A stretch of DNA of 64,000 nt from Candidatus Saccharimonadota bacterium (GCA_017433855.1 JAFRGM010000011.1:1-64000); one strand, 5' to 3'. Numbered from the stretch's first letter, positions 7,261-16,540 are shown. Made by a program: numbers and translations. Notes: generated by a model from the letters alone, not told the origin.

Positions 7261-8355
7261 ATGAGGCTTTCAAGAAAGATTGATAAGGCCCTAGCTTGTA
7301 TAACGATATTTATTTTGTCGTTTGTTTTTGCTTTTGCAGCGAATTATAATAATAACGATACCTTTGCTGATAACGAAAGTGGTATTTTTATTGAGGCGGC
7401 TGAGTATTTTGTGACTTTTTACGATGAAGGTAAGAAGTTGACGGTCAAAACTGATGCAGCCACTGTGGGTGAGGCATTAAAGCGGGCCGGCTACAGTTTG
7501 AACTCGGCGGATATTGTGGAGCCTGGCCTGGATACAAAAATCAACACGAATAATTTCTTTATTAATATTTATCGGGCGCGGCCAGCCATTGTGAAAGATG
7601 GTTTAGTAGAAAAATATATCATGAGCGCAAGTCGTGATCCTAGGCAAATAGTGCGCGACGCTGGCATAGAGATATACGACGGTGATGAAATTAATGCCGT
7701 ACAGACGGAGAGTTTTTTGGAAGCAGGCATCGCGAACGCGTATGAAGTTGTGCGGAACGGCGGTCGGACAATAACCGAGCAAGAGGAAATCGCATTTTCT
7801 GAGGTGGAAGTAAAGGATTATAATTTGGCGCCAGGGCTGCGTGAAGTAAGGCAGCTGGGCGAGATGGGGGCAAAAGAGTTAGTGTACGAAGTTTTTTATG
7901 ATGAGGGTGTAGAGGTAAAGCGCGAGCTTGTGTCAGAGAGCATAGTGCGTGAGCCGGTCACTAGAATAGTGGCGGTGGGGGTGAGTGAGATAGAGCGGAC
8001 TCCGTTGACGGCTTCTAGAGGGGTAAACATTTATACAGTGCATAAGGGCGAAACGATAATTGAACGTAAAGAAACTTATTATGATTTAAATATGAAGGGG
8101 GTGATGCTGATTGCCGCGCGTGAGTGTGGGGCGGAGGCATATTACACAGTGAGAGAAGACGGCGTGAAAGTGGATGCTGAGGGTTCTGTGTTGGTGGCGG
8201 CAGATTTAGAGAGATATCCGTGGTGCTCGGTGGTGGAGACTTCTCTAGGGCTAGGTAAAGTTTATGATACGGGGTCGTTTGTAAATAAGCCAGATGGTAC
8301 TGGGCATGAACAGTTTGATATTGCGACGGATTGGACGATAAGAGACGGAGTGTAA
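7261..8355 (+). CDS. Secreted/anchored protein with DUF348 repeats and a G5 domain
   Basis: 364 residues. An N-terminal hydrophobic segment (TIFILSFVFAFAANY) serves as signal or anchor. Two DUF348-type units follow: YDEGKKLTVKTDAATVGEAL with RAGYSLNSADIVEPG, and a second around VRNGGRTITEQEEIAF. A G5-like beta domain follows (YEVFYDEGVEVKRELVSESI with REPVTRIVAVG). This layout matches Rpf/YabE-type cell-wall proteins, which often sit beside rsmA as here. The C-terminal part after SASRGVNIYTVHKGE lacks a recognisable lytic domain. It ends three bases before rsmA. Confidence 0.8.
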   Translation: MRLSRKIDKALACITIFILSFVFAFAANYNNNDTFADNESGIFIEAAEYFVTFYDEGKKLTVKTDAATVGEALKRAGYSLNSADIVEPGLDTKINTNNFFINIYRARPAIVKDGLVEKYIMSASRDPRQIVRDAGIEIYDGDEINAVQTESFLEAGIANAYEVVRNGGRTITEQEEIAFSEVEVKDYNLAPGLREVRQLGEMGAKELVYEVFYDEGVEVKRELVSESIVREPVTRIVAVGVSEIERTPLTASRGVNIYTVHKGETIIERKETYYDLNMKGVMLIAARECGAEAYYTVREDGVKVDAEGSVLVAADLERYPWCSVVETSLGLGKVYDTGSFVNKPDGTGHEQFDIATDWTIRDGV

Positions 8356-8357
8356 TT

Positions 8358-9119
8358 ATGGCTTTGCAGAACAAGAAAAGTTTGGGGCAACATTGGCTAA
8401 AAAACAGAGAGATTTTAGACGAAATTGCGAGATTAACGAAGACTACAGCGGGTGAGGCAACATCGTTTTGCTTGGAAATTGGGCCTGGGCTGGGGACGCT
8501 TACTGCAGCACTGTTCCGGCAATTTGACGAGGTGATGGCGGTGGAGTTTGATGAGAAACTGGCTAATAACCTGCCAGGGTCGTTTCCGGGCAAAAATCTT
8601 AAGGTAGTAAATGCCGATATTTTGAAGTTTGATTTTGATGTTTTGCCGCAGTCGTATGCAATTGCGGGAAACATACCGTATTACATTACGGGGCCGATTA
8701 TAGAACGAGTATTGACGGTTCAAAATCTTCCTAAGAGTATCGTGCTTCTGATTCAGAAAGAAGTGGCGGAGCGAATTGTGAGTGATAAGGAAACTGTTTT
8801 GTCTTTGAAGTGTAAAAACTTGGCAGATGTGAGGCTGGGGCCAGTGGTAAAAGCGGCGGAGTTTACGCCACCACCAAAAGTAGATAGCCAAATAATAGTG
8901 ATGGTGCCGCATGCGCCGGTGGTGGAGTCTGAGGTGATGGAACTGATAAAACGTGGGTTTAAGGCGCCGAGGAAAAAGTTGATACACAATCTGGCCGGGA
9001 TGGCATCAAAGGAAAAGATAAGTGAGATTCTGCAAGAGTGCGGACTGAGTGATAGTGCGCGTCCGGGGGATTTGCATCTTGAGGATTGGCAGGCGATTTA
9101 TCAAAAAATTAGTAATTAG
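8358..9119 (+). CDS. rsmA: 16S rRNA (adenine1518/1519-N6)-dimethyltransferase RsmA
   Basis: Dimethylates two adjacent adenines in helix 45 of 16S rRNA during 30S maturation. Motifs are KSLGQHWLKNREILDEIA (X), CLEIGPGLGTLTAAL (I), AVEFDEKLANNL (II) and the catalytic AGNIPYYITGPIIERVL (IV). FTPPPKVDSQI follows, with the complete C-terminal helical domain (RGFKAPRKKLIHNL). 253 residues, normal for KsgA. The start at 8358 has CGGAG eight bases upstream. Co-transcribed with the G5 gene. Confidence 0.95.
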   Translation: MALQNKKSLGQHWLKNREILDEIARLTKTTAGEATSFCLEIGPGLGTLTAALFRQFDEVMAVEFDEKLANNLPGSFPGKNLKVVNADILKFDFDVLPQSYAIAGNIPYYITGPIIERVLTVQNLPKSIVLLIQKEVAERIVSDKETVLSLKCKNLADVRLGPVVKAAEFTPPPKVDSQIIVMVPHAPVVESEVMELIKRGFKAPRKKLIHNLAGMASKEKISEILQECGLSDSARPGDLHLEDWQAIYQKISN

Positions 9120-9128
9120 TGATATAAT
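9119..9128 (+). promoter_or_regulatory. Promoter of serS
   Basis: AGTGATATAATAGAGGTAATATG: TGA plus TATAAT at 9123-9128, nine bases before the ATG. The predicted leader is at most a few bases, so the AGAGG may not be in the mRNA. Confidence 0.6.
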
Positions 9129-9137
9129 AGAGGTAAT

Positions 9138-10382
9138 ATGTTAGACGTGAAGTTTATTAGGGAAAATTTAGAGTTAGTTGAGAAGTCCACCAAAGAGAAG
9201 GGCTACAAAATAGATGTGCGCGAAATACTGAAGTTGGATGATGAGCGTAAGGCGATATTGGCTGAAGTAGAGGCACTGCGGTCTCGACGTAATGAGATTG
9301 CGGCCAAGATGAAGGGTGGAAAACCAGAGACGGCGCTGATTGCTGAGGGTAAGCAAATTAAAACTACCCTTGCTGAAAAAGAGGCAGAACTTGACAAAAT
9401 AGAAGAAGCGTGCTATAATGGGCTTAAGAGGGTCCCAAATGTAATATTTGAGGACGTGCCACTTGGGGGTGAGGAATGTTCGGTAGAGGTAAAAAAGTGG
9501 GGAGAAAATCATACTACTGGAGTAGACCACTTAGATTATGCAGTGAGCCGAAATTGGGTTGATTTTGAACGCGGGGCAAAAGTGGCCGGTGCGAAGTTTT
9601 ACTACCTAAAAGATGGGTTGGCTTTGCTTGAGAATGCGCTTTTGCAATATGGATTAAGTAAGGTTTTGGAGCATGGTTTTACGTTTATGACGGTGCCAGA
9701 TATGGTGTCGTCGCGCGTGCTAGAGGGGTGTGTGTTTAATCCACGCACAAGTGACCAGTCTGATGAATATTACATTGAAGGTGAAGATTTAGCAATGATT
9801 GCGACGGCCGAGATGCCATTAACTGGCTATCACATGGATGAAATTATCGACGAAGATAAGTTGCCGTTAATGTATGCAGGATATTCGGCTTGTTTTAGAA
9901 AAGAGGCGGGGACTTATGGTAAATACACTAGAGGCTTATTTAGAGTGCATCAATTTAATAAGCTAGAAATGTATGTTTTTTGCTTGCCAGAGCAAAGTAA
10001 AGAGATGCACGACAAGATTTTGGCGATAGAAGAAGACATTTGGTAAGGGCTGGGGGTGCCTTATCATGTCATTAATATTGCGGCGGGCGATCTTGGTGCG
10101 CCAGCTGCAAAAAAATATGATATGGAATATTGGTCGCCGGTCAATCAGAAATACCAAGAGATTACTTCGTGTTCGAATTGTACGGATTTTCAGGCGCGTG
10201 CGGTAAACGTGCGAGTGCGTCGTAAAGATGGAACAGTGGAGTATGTTCATACTCTGAACGGTACGGCGATACCTTTGGCGCGCGCTTTGGTAGTGATTTT
10301 GGAAAACTATGCTACGGAAGGTGGCAAGTTGAAAGTACCGGAAGTTTTACGGCCATATTTGGGCGGTAGAGAGGAATTATAA
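9138..10382 (+). CDS. serS: Seryl-tRNA synthetase, interrupted by an in-frame TAA
   Basis: Class II synthetase that charges tRNA-Ser. The N-terminal coiled-coil arm spans about residues 27-100. The catalytic domain has TAEMPLTGYHMDEI and motif 2 (ACFRKEAGTYGKYTRGLFRV). At 10044-10046, after KILAIEEDIW, the frame meets TAA. It then continues without shift as GLGVPYHVINIAAGDLGAPA, DMEYWSPVNQKYQEITSCSN and motif 3 (LNGTAIPLARALVVILEN) to the stop at 10380-10382. Homologs have a residue such as Gln in the stop position, one base away from TAA. The whole frame is 415 codons, normal for SerRS. Truncation would remove motif 3, which binds ATP, and inactivate the enzyme. Confidence 0.9.
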
Positions 10383-10393
10383 AAAGGAGGAAT

Positions 10394-10759
10394 ATGATAG
10401 AAAAAATTGACATCTCTGGCAACGGCTACAAAGTAGAAGAAGGCTTTAAGAAATATGTCGAGAAGCGAATCGGTAAGCTAGACCGGTATTTGCCACATGG
10501 CTCTAAGAAGGACGTGGTGGCTAAGGTGATTGTGGCAGAGATTGGCAAGAGCAAAGGTGGCGATAAGTACGAGATTTCGGTAGCGATGGAAATCCCGGGT
10601 GGCAAGGTGATTGCGGCGCGTGACGAATGTTCAAATGTGTTTGCTGGTGTGGATTTAGTGGAGGCCAAATTGACTGGGCAGATTCGTCGCTATAAACTTG
10701 AGGTGCAGCCACACCGCCAAAAACGAAGTTTCAAGGACTTCTTCATTAAGAGAAAATAA
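10394..10759 (+). CDS. hpf: Ribosome hibernation promoting factor (short HPF/YfiA type)
   Basis: Binds the 30S channel at the mRNA/tRNA sites and silences idle ribosomes. The 121-residue protein has the beta-alpha-beta3-alpha pattern: IDISGNGYKVEEGFKKYVEK, RIGKLDRYLP, a central strand region and the last helix AGVDLVEAKLTGQIRRYKLE. It has only the short domain plus a basic tail, without the long-HPF dimerisation domain. The Shine-Dalgarno is AAAAGGAGGAATATG. It sits between serS and secA in one operon. Confidence 0.9.
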   Translation: MIEKIDISGNGYKVEEGFKKYVEKRIGKLDRYLPHGSKKDVVAKVIVAEIGKSKGGDKYEISVAMEIPGGKVIAARDECSNVFAGVDLVEAKLTGQIRRYKLEVQPHRQKRSFKDFFIKRK

Positions 10760-10777
10760 TTTAATATACGAGGAAAT

Positions 10778-13543
10778 ATGGCTAAAGAGAAGAAACCGAC
10801 AGACAAATTGGCTGATAAGACTGCTACTACGAAGTTTTTGCAGGGAGTGTTTGGCGATGCCCAGAAAAAAATCCTGAAGAAGATGTGGAAGCGTGCTCAG
10901 AATATTGGCAAATTGGAACCAAAATATGAGGCGATGAGCGACGAGGAGCTAAAAGACCAGACTCGTATTTTTAAGGAGCGAATAGCAAAAGCATTAGAAA
11001 ATAAAACAGTGTCTAGTGCGGAAGGCAAGAAGACTAAAAAATCCAAAAAAGCTAAGAAGTTGCCAGAAAAAGACGATGCGAAGATTTTGAATGAGATTTT
11101 GGATGAGGCTTTTGCGGTGGCACGAGAGGCTTCTAAACGGGTGCTGGGAATGCGTCCGTATGATGTGCAGCTAATTGGTGGCATGGTGCTAAACTCTGGT
11201 GCGGTGGCCGAGATGAAGACTGGTGAGGGTAAGACCCTAGTGGCGATGTTGCCAGCCTATCTGAATGCTTTGACGGGGAGAGGCGTTCATGTTGTGACAG
11301 TGAATGATTATTTGGCGCAGCGTGATGCGGGATGGAATGGGCCAATTTATGATTATCTTGGTGTAAGCGTGGGGGTCATTATCAATGACGCTTCTTTCGT
11401 GTATGATCCGGAATACGAGAATGAAGATCACGAAGACGAGAGATTTAAACATTTGAAGCCAGCAACAAGAAAAGAGGCATACAACGCCGACATTACTTAT
11501 GGCACTAATAATGAGTTTGGCTTTGATTATTTGCGTGATAATATGACTAGCGAAGTGCAGTATTTGCGGCAGCGCGAACTTAATTTTGCCATTGTGGACG
11601 AGGTGGATTCGATTTTAATCGACGAGGCAAGGACGCCGTTGATTATTTCGGCGCCGGCTGGGGATAATCCAGAGCAGTATTATCAGTTTGCAAAGGTAAC
11701 TTCGAGGCTCGTGCCAGAAGATTATATTTTGGATGAAAAGCGTCGTAGTGTAACTTTGACTGATAAGGGTATTGAGAAAGTTCAGAGTATTTTGGGGGTT
11801 GATAATCTATATTCCACAAAGAATACTCCGCTTGTATATCATCTAGAGCAGGCTCTTCGGGCGGAAGTGCTCTTTCAGCGTGACACAGATTCTGTGGTGA
11901 CTAATTCTGTCGAAGTTATCATTGTGTACGACCATAATGGGCGTCTAATGCAGGGGCGGCGCTACAATGAGGGCTTGCACCAGGCGATTGAGGCTAAGGA
12001 AGGTGTGGCGGTAAAGCAGGAGTCTATGACGCTGGCAACAATTTCGTTCCAAAACTTTTTCCGCTTGTATCATAAATTGTCTGGCATGACTGGTACGGCC
12101 TGTACAGAGGCAGAGGAGTTCCAGCAGATTTATGCGCTGGACGTAATTCAGATACCACCCAATAAGCCGATTGCGCGTGTAGATAAAGATGATTTAATTT
12201 ACAAGACTAAGGCGGCAAAATTGAAGGCGATTGCCGAGGAAGTAAAGAAATACCACGCTAAGGGGCAGCCGGTGCTCGTGGGTTCTGGTTCGATTGCGAA
12301 CAACGAAGAGATTGCTAAATATTTGGATCAATTTGGCTTGCCATACGAGATTTTGAATGCCAAAAATAACGAACGCGAGGCGGCGATTGTGGCGCGTGCG
12401 GGCGAAAAGGGAGCGATTACGCTGGCTACCAATATGGCAGGGCGAGGTACCGATATCAAGCTAGGCGAAGGCGTGAAGGAGCTAGGTGGCTTAGTGGTGA
12501 TTGGTTCGGAGCGTCACGATTCGCGGCGCGTGGATAATCAGCTAAGAGGCCGCGGTGGTCGTCAAGGTGATCCTGGTACTACGCAGTTTTTCGTGTCTTG
12601 TGAAGACGATTTGATGCGGATTTTCCAGGGTGACAGAGTAAAAATGTTGATGACGCGGCTAGGGGTAGCGGATGATATGCCAATTCAGACCAAGTCTATC
12701 TCTAAAACACTTGAGGCGGCACAGAAGAGAATTGAGGGCTTTAACTTTGACTCACGCAAAAATGTGGTGCAATACGACAATGTAATCAATCGTCACCGCA
12801 AGGTGGTGTATATGATACGGCGCAAGATTTTGATGGGAGATGATATTTACCCAGAGATTAAGCGTTTGATGCGGGACGAAGTGAAAATGCTGACAGAGTT
12901 TTCGTCTAAGGTGAATAAGAACTTCGAGAAGGAGTTTAAGGCAGTCTTTGATTTTGATGATGATTTGATTCGGGGAATTGGCTTAAAACGCACCGAAAAA
13001 GAGCGTGAAAAGCTGGCGATGGAAGCGGTACTAGAGGCATACGAGAAGAAAGAAGACGAGTTTGGTGCGGAAGTAATGCGCAAAGTAGAACGCGAAGTGT
13101 ATCTTAAGGTCTTGGATATTTTGTGGATGCAACACCTTGAAAATATGCAGCATTTGCGCGAGGGAATTCACTGGCGTAGTGTGGGGCAAAGGGATCCGTT
13201 GGTGGAATACCGAAGCGAGTCGCAGAAACTATTTGACGGTTTGCAACGTAACTTGCGCGAAGAAGTATTAAGGATTTTGCTCACGATTACGCCAGCGGAA
13301 GCACGCGCGGATAAAGTAACCGATGGCGAAGAGTACGAGTCTGAGCTAACCAAGATGGCAGAGTCGCAGACCGAAAAAGGCGTAAATGAGGTTTCGGCAG
13401 GTAGGAAAAATCTAGACAAAGAGTTTAAGAAGAAAACTCCAGGGGCGGGTGTGAAGAAAGGCGCCGCAAAAGGCGGTTCTAATAAGAAGAAGTCTAATAA
13501 AAAGTCTAGCGCTAAAAAATCTAAAAATAAGAAGAAAAAGTAG
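10778..13543 (+). CDS. secA: Preprotein translocase ATPase SecA
   Basis: Motor of the Sec pathway at the membrane. Walker A is MKTGEGKTLVA, the DEAD-type box is VDEVDSILIDEARTPLIIS, helicase motifs include TNMAGRGTDIKL, and the end of NBF2 is RQGDPGTTQFF. The helical scaffold and IRA regions continue through IHWRSVGQRDPLVEY. 921 residues. An insertion near residues 75-100 is Lys-rich (EGKKTKKSKKAKKLPEK). The usual C-terminal zinc-binding SEC-C motif is absent and is replaced by a Lys/Ser tail of about 45 residues. SecB or lipid contacts through the zinc motif are therefore not expected. Confidence 0.97.
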   Translation: MAKEKKPTDKLADKTATTKFLQGVFGDAQKKILKKMWKRAQNIGKLEPKYEAMSDEELKDQTRIFKERIAKALENKTVSSAEGKKTKKSKKAKKLPEKDDAKILNEILDEAFAVAREASKRVLGMRPYDVQLIGGMVLNSGAVAEMKTGEGKTLVAMLPAYLNALTGRGVHVVTVNDYLAQRDAGWNGPIYDYLGVSVGVIINDASFVYDPEYENEDHEDERFKHLKPATRKEAYNADITYGTNNEFGFDYLRDNMTSEVQYLRQRELNFAIVDEVDSILIDEARTPLIISAPAGDNPEQYYQFAKVTSRLVPEDYILDEKRRSVTLTDKGIEKVQSILGVDNLYSTKNTPLVYHLEQALRAEVLFQRDTDSVVTNSVEVIIVYDHNGRLMQGRRYNEGLHQAIEAKEGVAVKQESMTLATISFQNFFRLYHKLSGMTGTACTEAEEFQQIYALDVIQIPPNKPIARVDKDDLIYKTKAAKLKAIAEEVKKYHAKGQPVLVGSGSIANNEEIAKYLDQFGLPYEILNAKNNEREAAIVARAGEKGAITLATNMAGRGTDIKLGEGVKELGGLVVIGSERHDSRRVDNQLRGRGGRQGDPGTTQFFVSCEDDLMRIFQGDRVKMLMTRLGVADDMPIQTKSISKTLEAAQKRIEGFNFDSRKNVVQYDNVINRHRKVVYMIRRKILMGDDIYPEIKRLMRDEVKMLTEFSSKVNKNFEKEFKAVFDFDDDLIRGIGLKRTEKEREKLAMEAVLEAYEKKEDEFGAEVMRKVEREVYLKVLDILWMQHLENMQHLREGIHWRSVGQRDPLVEYRSESQKLFDGLQRNLREEVLRILLTITPAEARADKVTDGEEYESELTKMAESQTEKGVNEVSAGRKNLDKEFKKKTPGAGVKKGAAKGGSNKKKSNKKSSAKKSKNKKKK

Positions 13544-13596
13544 TCTATCTATCTATTATAGCATAAGTGCAATAAAAAGTCAAGTTTTATTCTGTT

Positions 13597-14868
13597 ATGA
13601 GACATTCGGTAGAAGAAATCCAGCTAAAAAATGGCGCGAAGGGACTTTTGATTGATATTCCTGGCGCGAGTGTAATGGCAACACGAATTGAGTTTCGGGC
13701 GGGGATGTTGTATGCCAAAAATCAGGATGTTTATGAGTTGCCGCACGTGGTGGAACATTTGGCTTTTGGCGCCAATGCGAAGTTTCGTGATGAGCAGGCA
13801 TTTGAGGCTGAGTTCACAAAGAATGGGGCGTATCATAATGCTTGGACAAGTGATGTGTCGGTGTGCTATGAAACGGAATGCGCAGATTTTGAGTGGGATA
13901 GAATTATGGAACTGCAAAAGGTTTCGATTTGTGAACCGCGTTTTAATGACGATGAACTAAAATCTGAAAAAGCCAACGTTAAAAGTGAGCTAACTGGCTA
14001 CATGAACGATTATTACCGGTTGCTTTGGCCGCGAGTTCAGCAGGCAGTGGGGGAGCCGGTGCTTGATCTTGGCCAGCGTCGGGAAACGATTGCGAATATC
14101 GAGTTGAAGGATATTCGCGAGCATTACCGGCGGACACATACGGCGAAAAATATGCTGTTTATTATAGCGGGAAAAATCAAGGGGCGACGGCGGAAGATTA
14201 TTCGTGCTTTAGAGGAGTGGCCTTTGAAGGAGGGCGAAAAATTCGAGATTCCGATGGCAGATTTGCATTCTAGTGAGGCGGTGTCGATAAGGCGAAAAGA
14301 TGCTTCTAACATTACTTTTGGTTTTTCGCTGGTGACGCCAAGATACTTGGAGCCAAAAGAGGGGTATGCACTGAACTGCCTGAATCATATTTTGAATGGT
14401 ACCACTAATTCAAAGATTTTTGGCAAGGCTAGGAAGCGGGGACTGGTATACGGCATGGGTAGTTCGCTGGCGGTGAACGCAAATAATTCTTACTGGGATT
14501 TTGACGGCGAGGTAAATGAAGAAAATGCTGAAGATTTGTTTTTGCTAATTCAAGAAGAAATGATGAAGGCCTTGAACGGTGAAGTATCAGATAAGGATTT
14601 TGAGGCGGCAAAACTATATGCTTTAGGGCGATTCCAGATGGGGGCGCAGACGGTTGGGCAAGTGGCGGATTATTATGCAGAAAATTATTTTGTAAATGAG
14701 TCAATTGTGAGATATGATGCTGTGCCGAATTTGATTCGTGACATAGATAAGGGGCAAATGATTGAGCTGGCACGTGAATTTGCTGGCAGTGGAATTAAGG
14801 GTTTTGCAACGGTATCAAGCGTGGAAAAAGCAGTAATCTCGAGTTTGGAAACTAAGCTGAATTTTTAA
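13597..14868 (+). CDS. M16-family zinc metallopeptidase
   Basis: Inverzincin-type peptidase. The zinc site HVVEH is in LPHVVEHLAFGANAKF near residue 50, and the third ligand is expected in the downstream ELKSEKANVKSEL helix. The C-terminal half has the R-x-x-x-L-x-Y signature (RKRGLVYGMGSSL). 423 residues, the size of one bacterial M16B subunit (PqqL/YmfH group). Only one such gene is present here, whereas many bacteria have a pair of active and inactive subunits. It converges with murD and the two stops overlap by four bases. Confidence 0.88.
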   Translation: MRHSVEEIQLKNGAKGLLIDIPGASVMATRIEFRAGMLYAKNQDVYELPHVVEHLAFGANAKFRDEQAFEAEFTKNGAYHNAWTSDVSVCYETECADFEWDRIMELQKVSICEPRFNDDELKSEKANVKSELTGYMNDYYRLLWPRVQQAVGEPVLDLGQRRETIANIELKDIREHYRRTHTAKNMLFIIAGKIKGRRRKIIRALEEWPLKEGEKFEIPMADLHSSEAVSIRRKDASNITFGFSLVTPRYLEPKEGYALNCLNHILNGTTNSKIFGKARKRGLVYGMGSSLAVNANNSYWDFDGEVNEENAEDLFLLIQEEMMKALNGEVSDKDFEAAKLYALGRFQMGAQTVGQVADYYAENYFVNESIVRYDAVPNLIRDIDKGQMIELAREFAGSGIKGFATVSSVEKAVISSLETKLNF

Positions 14869-16100
14869 TTTAGCGCGCTAACAAGAGTTTGGTATAGGCG
14901 GCCGCGCTCATAAACATCCTTAAACATATCAAAAGAGGCGGCTGAGGGTGACATTAGAACAATGGAGTTGGGGCCGAGGTTTTCGGCAATTTGTTGGGCG
15001 CTAGAAACGGCTTGCTCCAGAGAAGAAACGGGCAGGAAGCGAGAATCTTGGTAACGATTATTGAGCTCGCGGCCAGACTCGCCGAGCAGAATAATGCTTT
15101 TGATGTTGGGTGTCTTTAGAATGTCGTAGATTTCTGGGATGTCGGCATTGTTGGTTTTGTCGCGGCCGCCTACGATAATGACGAGATTTTGACCTGGGAA
15201 AGCATTAACTGCAACGCGAGTGGATGAAGGGTTGGTAGAGAAATTGTCGTCGTAGTATTTAACGCCGCGAAGTTCGCGGAGAAACTCGAGGCGGTGAGGC
15301 AGGCCGTGAAAACTGGCTAGCCCAGCGATAATTTCGGCTTGGTGAGTTTCTAAGTAATCTTGCGGTGAGAGCTGAAGATAACAGGCCACAGCCGCAATGG
15401 CGGCGATGGCGTTGTTTTGGTTGTGTTGACCCGGCAGAGTAATGGCAGATTGAACTGCGGCTGGAATACTAAATGGGTAGGAGAACCGGTGTATAGCCGG
15501 TGAAAGTTCGGCCAAAGAGACGGATTCAGGATTGTTTTGGTAGAAAATGCAGTAGTCGTGAGAAGTTTGATACCTAACGATGTTGGACTTGGCGGCAAGG
15601 TAGTTTTCGTAGCTTCCATGGACATTGATATGGTCTGGCTCTAGTTGCCCAATGACAGCAATAAACGGAGATTTATTTAAGTCCCAAAGTTGAAATGATG
15701 ACATTTCGTAGACTACGACGGAAGTTTCGGTGAGACTATCTAAGACCTCGAGAGCTGGTACGCCGATGTTGCCAACAAGATAAGCGTCGTGGCCGCCAGA
15801 GTCTAACAAAGCCTTAATGAAAGAGCAAGTGGTGCCCTTGCCCTTAGTGGCGGTAACACCGATGATTTTGCAGGGGCAGTGGTCGAAAAAGAATCTAGTA
15901 ATGCTGGTTTCGTTGGCTAGACCGAGGGGTGGGATGGATGGACTGCGAAAAACAAAATCATACGAGGTATAATCGTGCGCTTGTAGTTCAACCGGAGTTT
16001 CATTTTCAAAAATGTCAATTTTAACATCGTTAAAATGTGAAAGGAAATATTTTTCGGTAGCTTTACCCTCTTTGCCATAACCAAGTAATGCGATTTTCAT
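14865..16100 (-). CDS. murD: UDP-N-acetylmuramoylalanine--D-glutamate ligase MurD
   Basis: Adds D-glutamate to the peptidoglycan precursor in the cytoplasm. The N-terminal Rossmann-like domain begins MKIALLGYGKEGKATEKYF. The ATP loop is GVTATKGKGTTCSF near residue 99, the Mur signatures are VVYEMSSFQL and LEPDHINVHGSYENY, and the ligase domain has GLPHRLEFLRELRGVKYYDD and SPSAASFDMFKDVYERG. 411 residues, slightly short. It has its own leaderless promoter fused to the terminator of the upstream gene. Its presence argues for at least part of a peptidoglycan pathway. Confidence 0.94.
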   Translation of the reverse strand: MKIALLGYGKEGKATEKYFLSHFNDVKIDIFENETPVELQAHDYTSYDFVFRSPSIPPLGLANETSITRFFFDHCPCKIIGVTATKGKGTTCSFIKALLDSGGHDAYLVGNIGVPALEVLDSLTETSVVVYEMSSFQLWDLNKSPFIAVIGQLEPDHINVHGSYENYLAAKSNIVRYQTSHDYCIFYQNNPESVSLAELSPAIHRFSYPFSIPAAVQSAITLPGQHNQNNAIAAIAAVACYLQLSPQDYLETHQAEIIAGLASFHGLPHRLEFLRELRGVKYYDDNFSTNPSSTRVAVNAFPGQNLVIIVGGRDKTNNADIPEIYDILKTPNIKSIILLGESGRELNNRYQDSRFLPVSSLEQAVSSAQQIAENLGPNSIVLMSPSAASFDMFKDVYERGRLYQTLVSALN

Positions 16101-16106
16101 GAGGTA

Positions 16107-16115
16107 ATTATATCA
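16107..16115 (-). promoter_or_regulatory. Leaderless promoter of murD
   Basis: On the minus strand TGATATAAT (hexamer 16112-16107), then TACCTC, then the ATG at 16100-16098: a gap of exactly six bases. Confidence 0.7.
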
Positions 16116-16116
16116 T

Positions 16117-16144
16117 AAAAATAGCCCCCGCAGGGGCTGTTTTT
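16117..16144 (-). terminator. Terminator after the 84-residue gene
   Basis: AGCCCC, TGCG, GGGGCT followed on the minus strand by ATTTTTATG. It overlaps the stop of the upstream gene and abuts the murD promoter. Confidence 0.8.
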
Positions 16145-16397
16145 ATTGTGTGAGGTTCCAAGAAAGGTCTTGAGAGTTAAACTCTAAGCGCATCCTTTCT
16201 CGGCCAACCAGAACGTCGAAGACGTGCAGAGTCGCCTGGCCCGCAAAATGAATATGTGTGCGGAGCAGCTCAGTGATTTCTGTCTCGCGTCTATCGCCAC
16301 GACGTCGAAACGTTAGTGGCTGGCAAGGCGTCATTTCGTAACCGAAAAGCGCCATTACCTCGACTTTTTCTGTTTTATTTTTTGTTAAAGTTTTCAT
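16143..16397 (-). CDS. Small conserved-looking hypothetical protein (84 aa)
   Basis: No family recognised. The protein is basic and hydrophilic with no membrane segment. It has a Lys-rich start, then VEVMALFGYEMTPCQPLTF, RRRGDRRETEITELLRTHIH and a well-formed beta-type end (LHVFDVLVGRERMRLEFNS). Codon use is more GC-rich than in neighbouring genes. The Shine-Dalgarno AAGGAG lies seven bases before the ATG. A 29-codon ORF and a structured leader lie just upstream on the same strand. A small nucleic-acid-binding or regulatory role is possible but unsupported. Confidence 0.65.
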   Translation of the reverse strand: MKTLTKNKTEKVEVMALFGYEMTPCQPLTFRRRGDRRETEITELLRTHIHFAGQATLHVFDVLVGRERMRLEFNSQDLSWNLTQ

Positions 16398-16416
16398 AAT
16401 TGACTCCTTAAATTAA

Positions 16417-16506
16417 TTAATTTTTAGAGTCATTTATGTGAGCCTCCTCCGGCTCAAAGTCAGGGGCATAAATGACAATACCACGAGACCAATGAACTTT
16501 TCTCAT
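16417..16506 (-). CDS. Possible 29-residue small protein upstream of the 84-aa gene
   Basis: An ATG frame of 30 codons starting MRKVHWSRGIVIYAPDFEPE and ending in HINDSKN. Amino-acid composition is protein-like with mixed charged and hydrophobic residues. There is no clear Shine-Dalgarno; an in-frame GTG directly precedes the ATG. It starts about 28 bases after the predicted transcription start of the promoter at 16541-16546. It could be a leader peptide or a small gene. Confidence 0.4.
   Translation of the reverse strand: MRKVHWSRGIVIYAPDFEPEEAHINDSKN
16429..16476 (-). promoter_or_regulatory. Hairpin displaying GGAGGA in its loop
   Basis: GTCATTTATG at 16429-16438 pairs perfectly with CATAAATGAC at 16467-16476. 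Inside it GAGCC and GGCTC pair around a GGAGGA loop in the minus-strand RNA. It overlaps the end of the 29-codon frame, so translation of that frame would open it. Confidence 0.5.
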
Positions 16507-16540
16507 CACCAGTGACCGAAGTGTAGCATGAGATATTACT

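Noticed and set aside
8433-8987. 184-codon frame opposite rsmA
   Set aside because: Rich in His, Gln and Tyr, without protein-like pattern; it is the shadow of rsmA.
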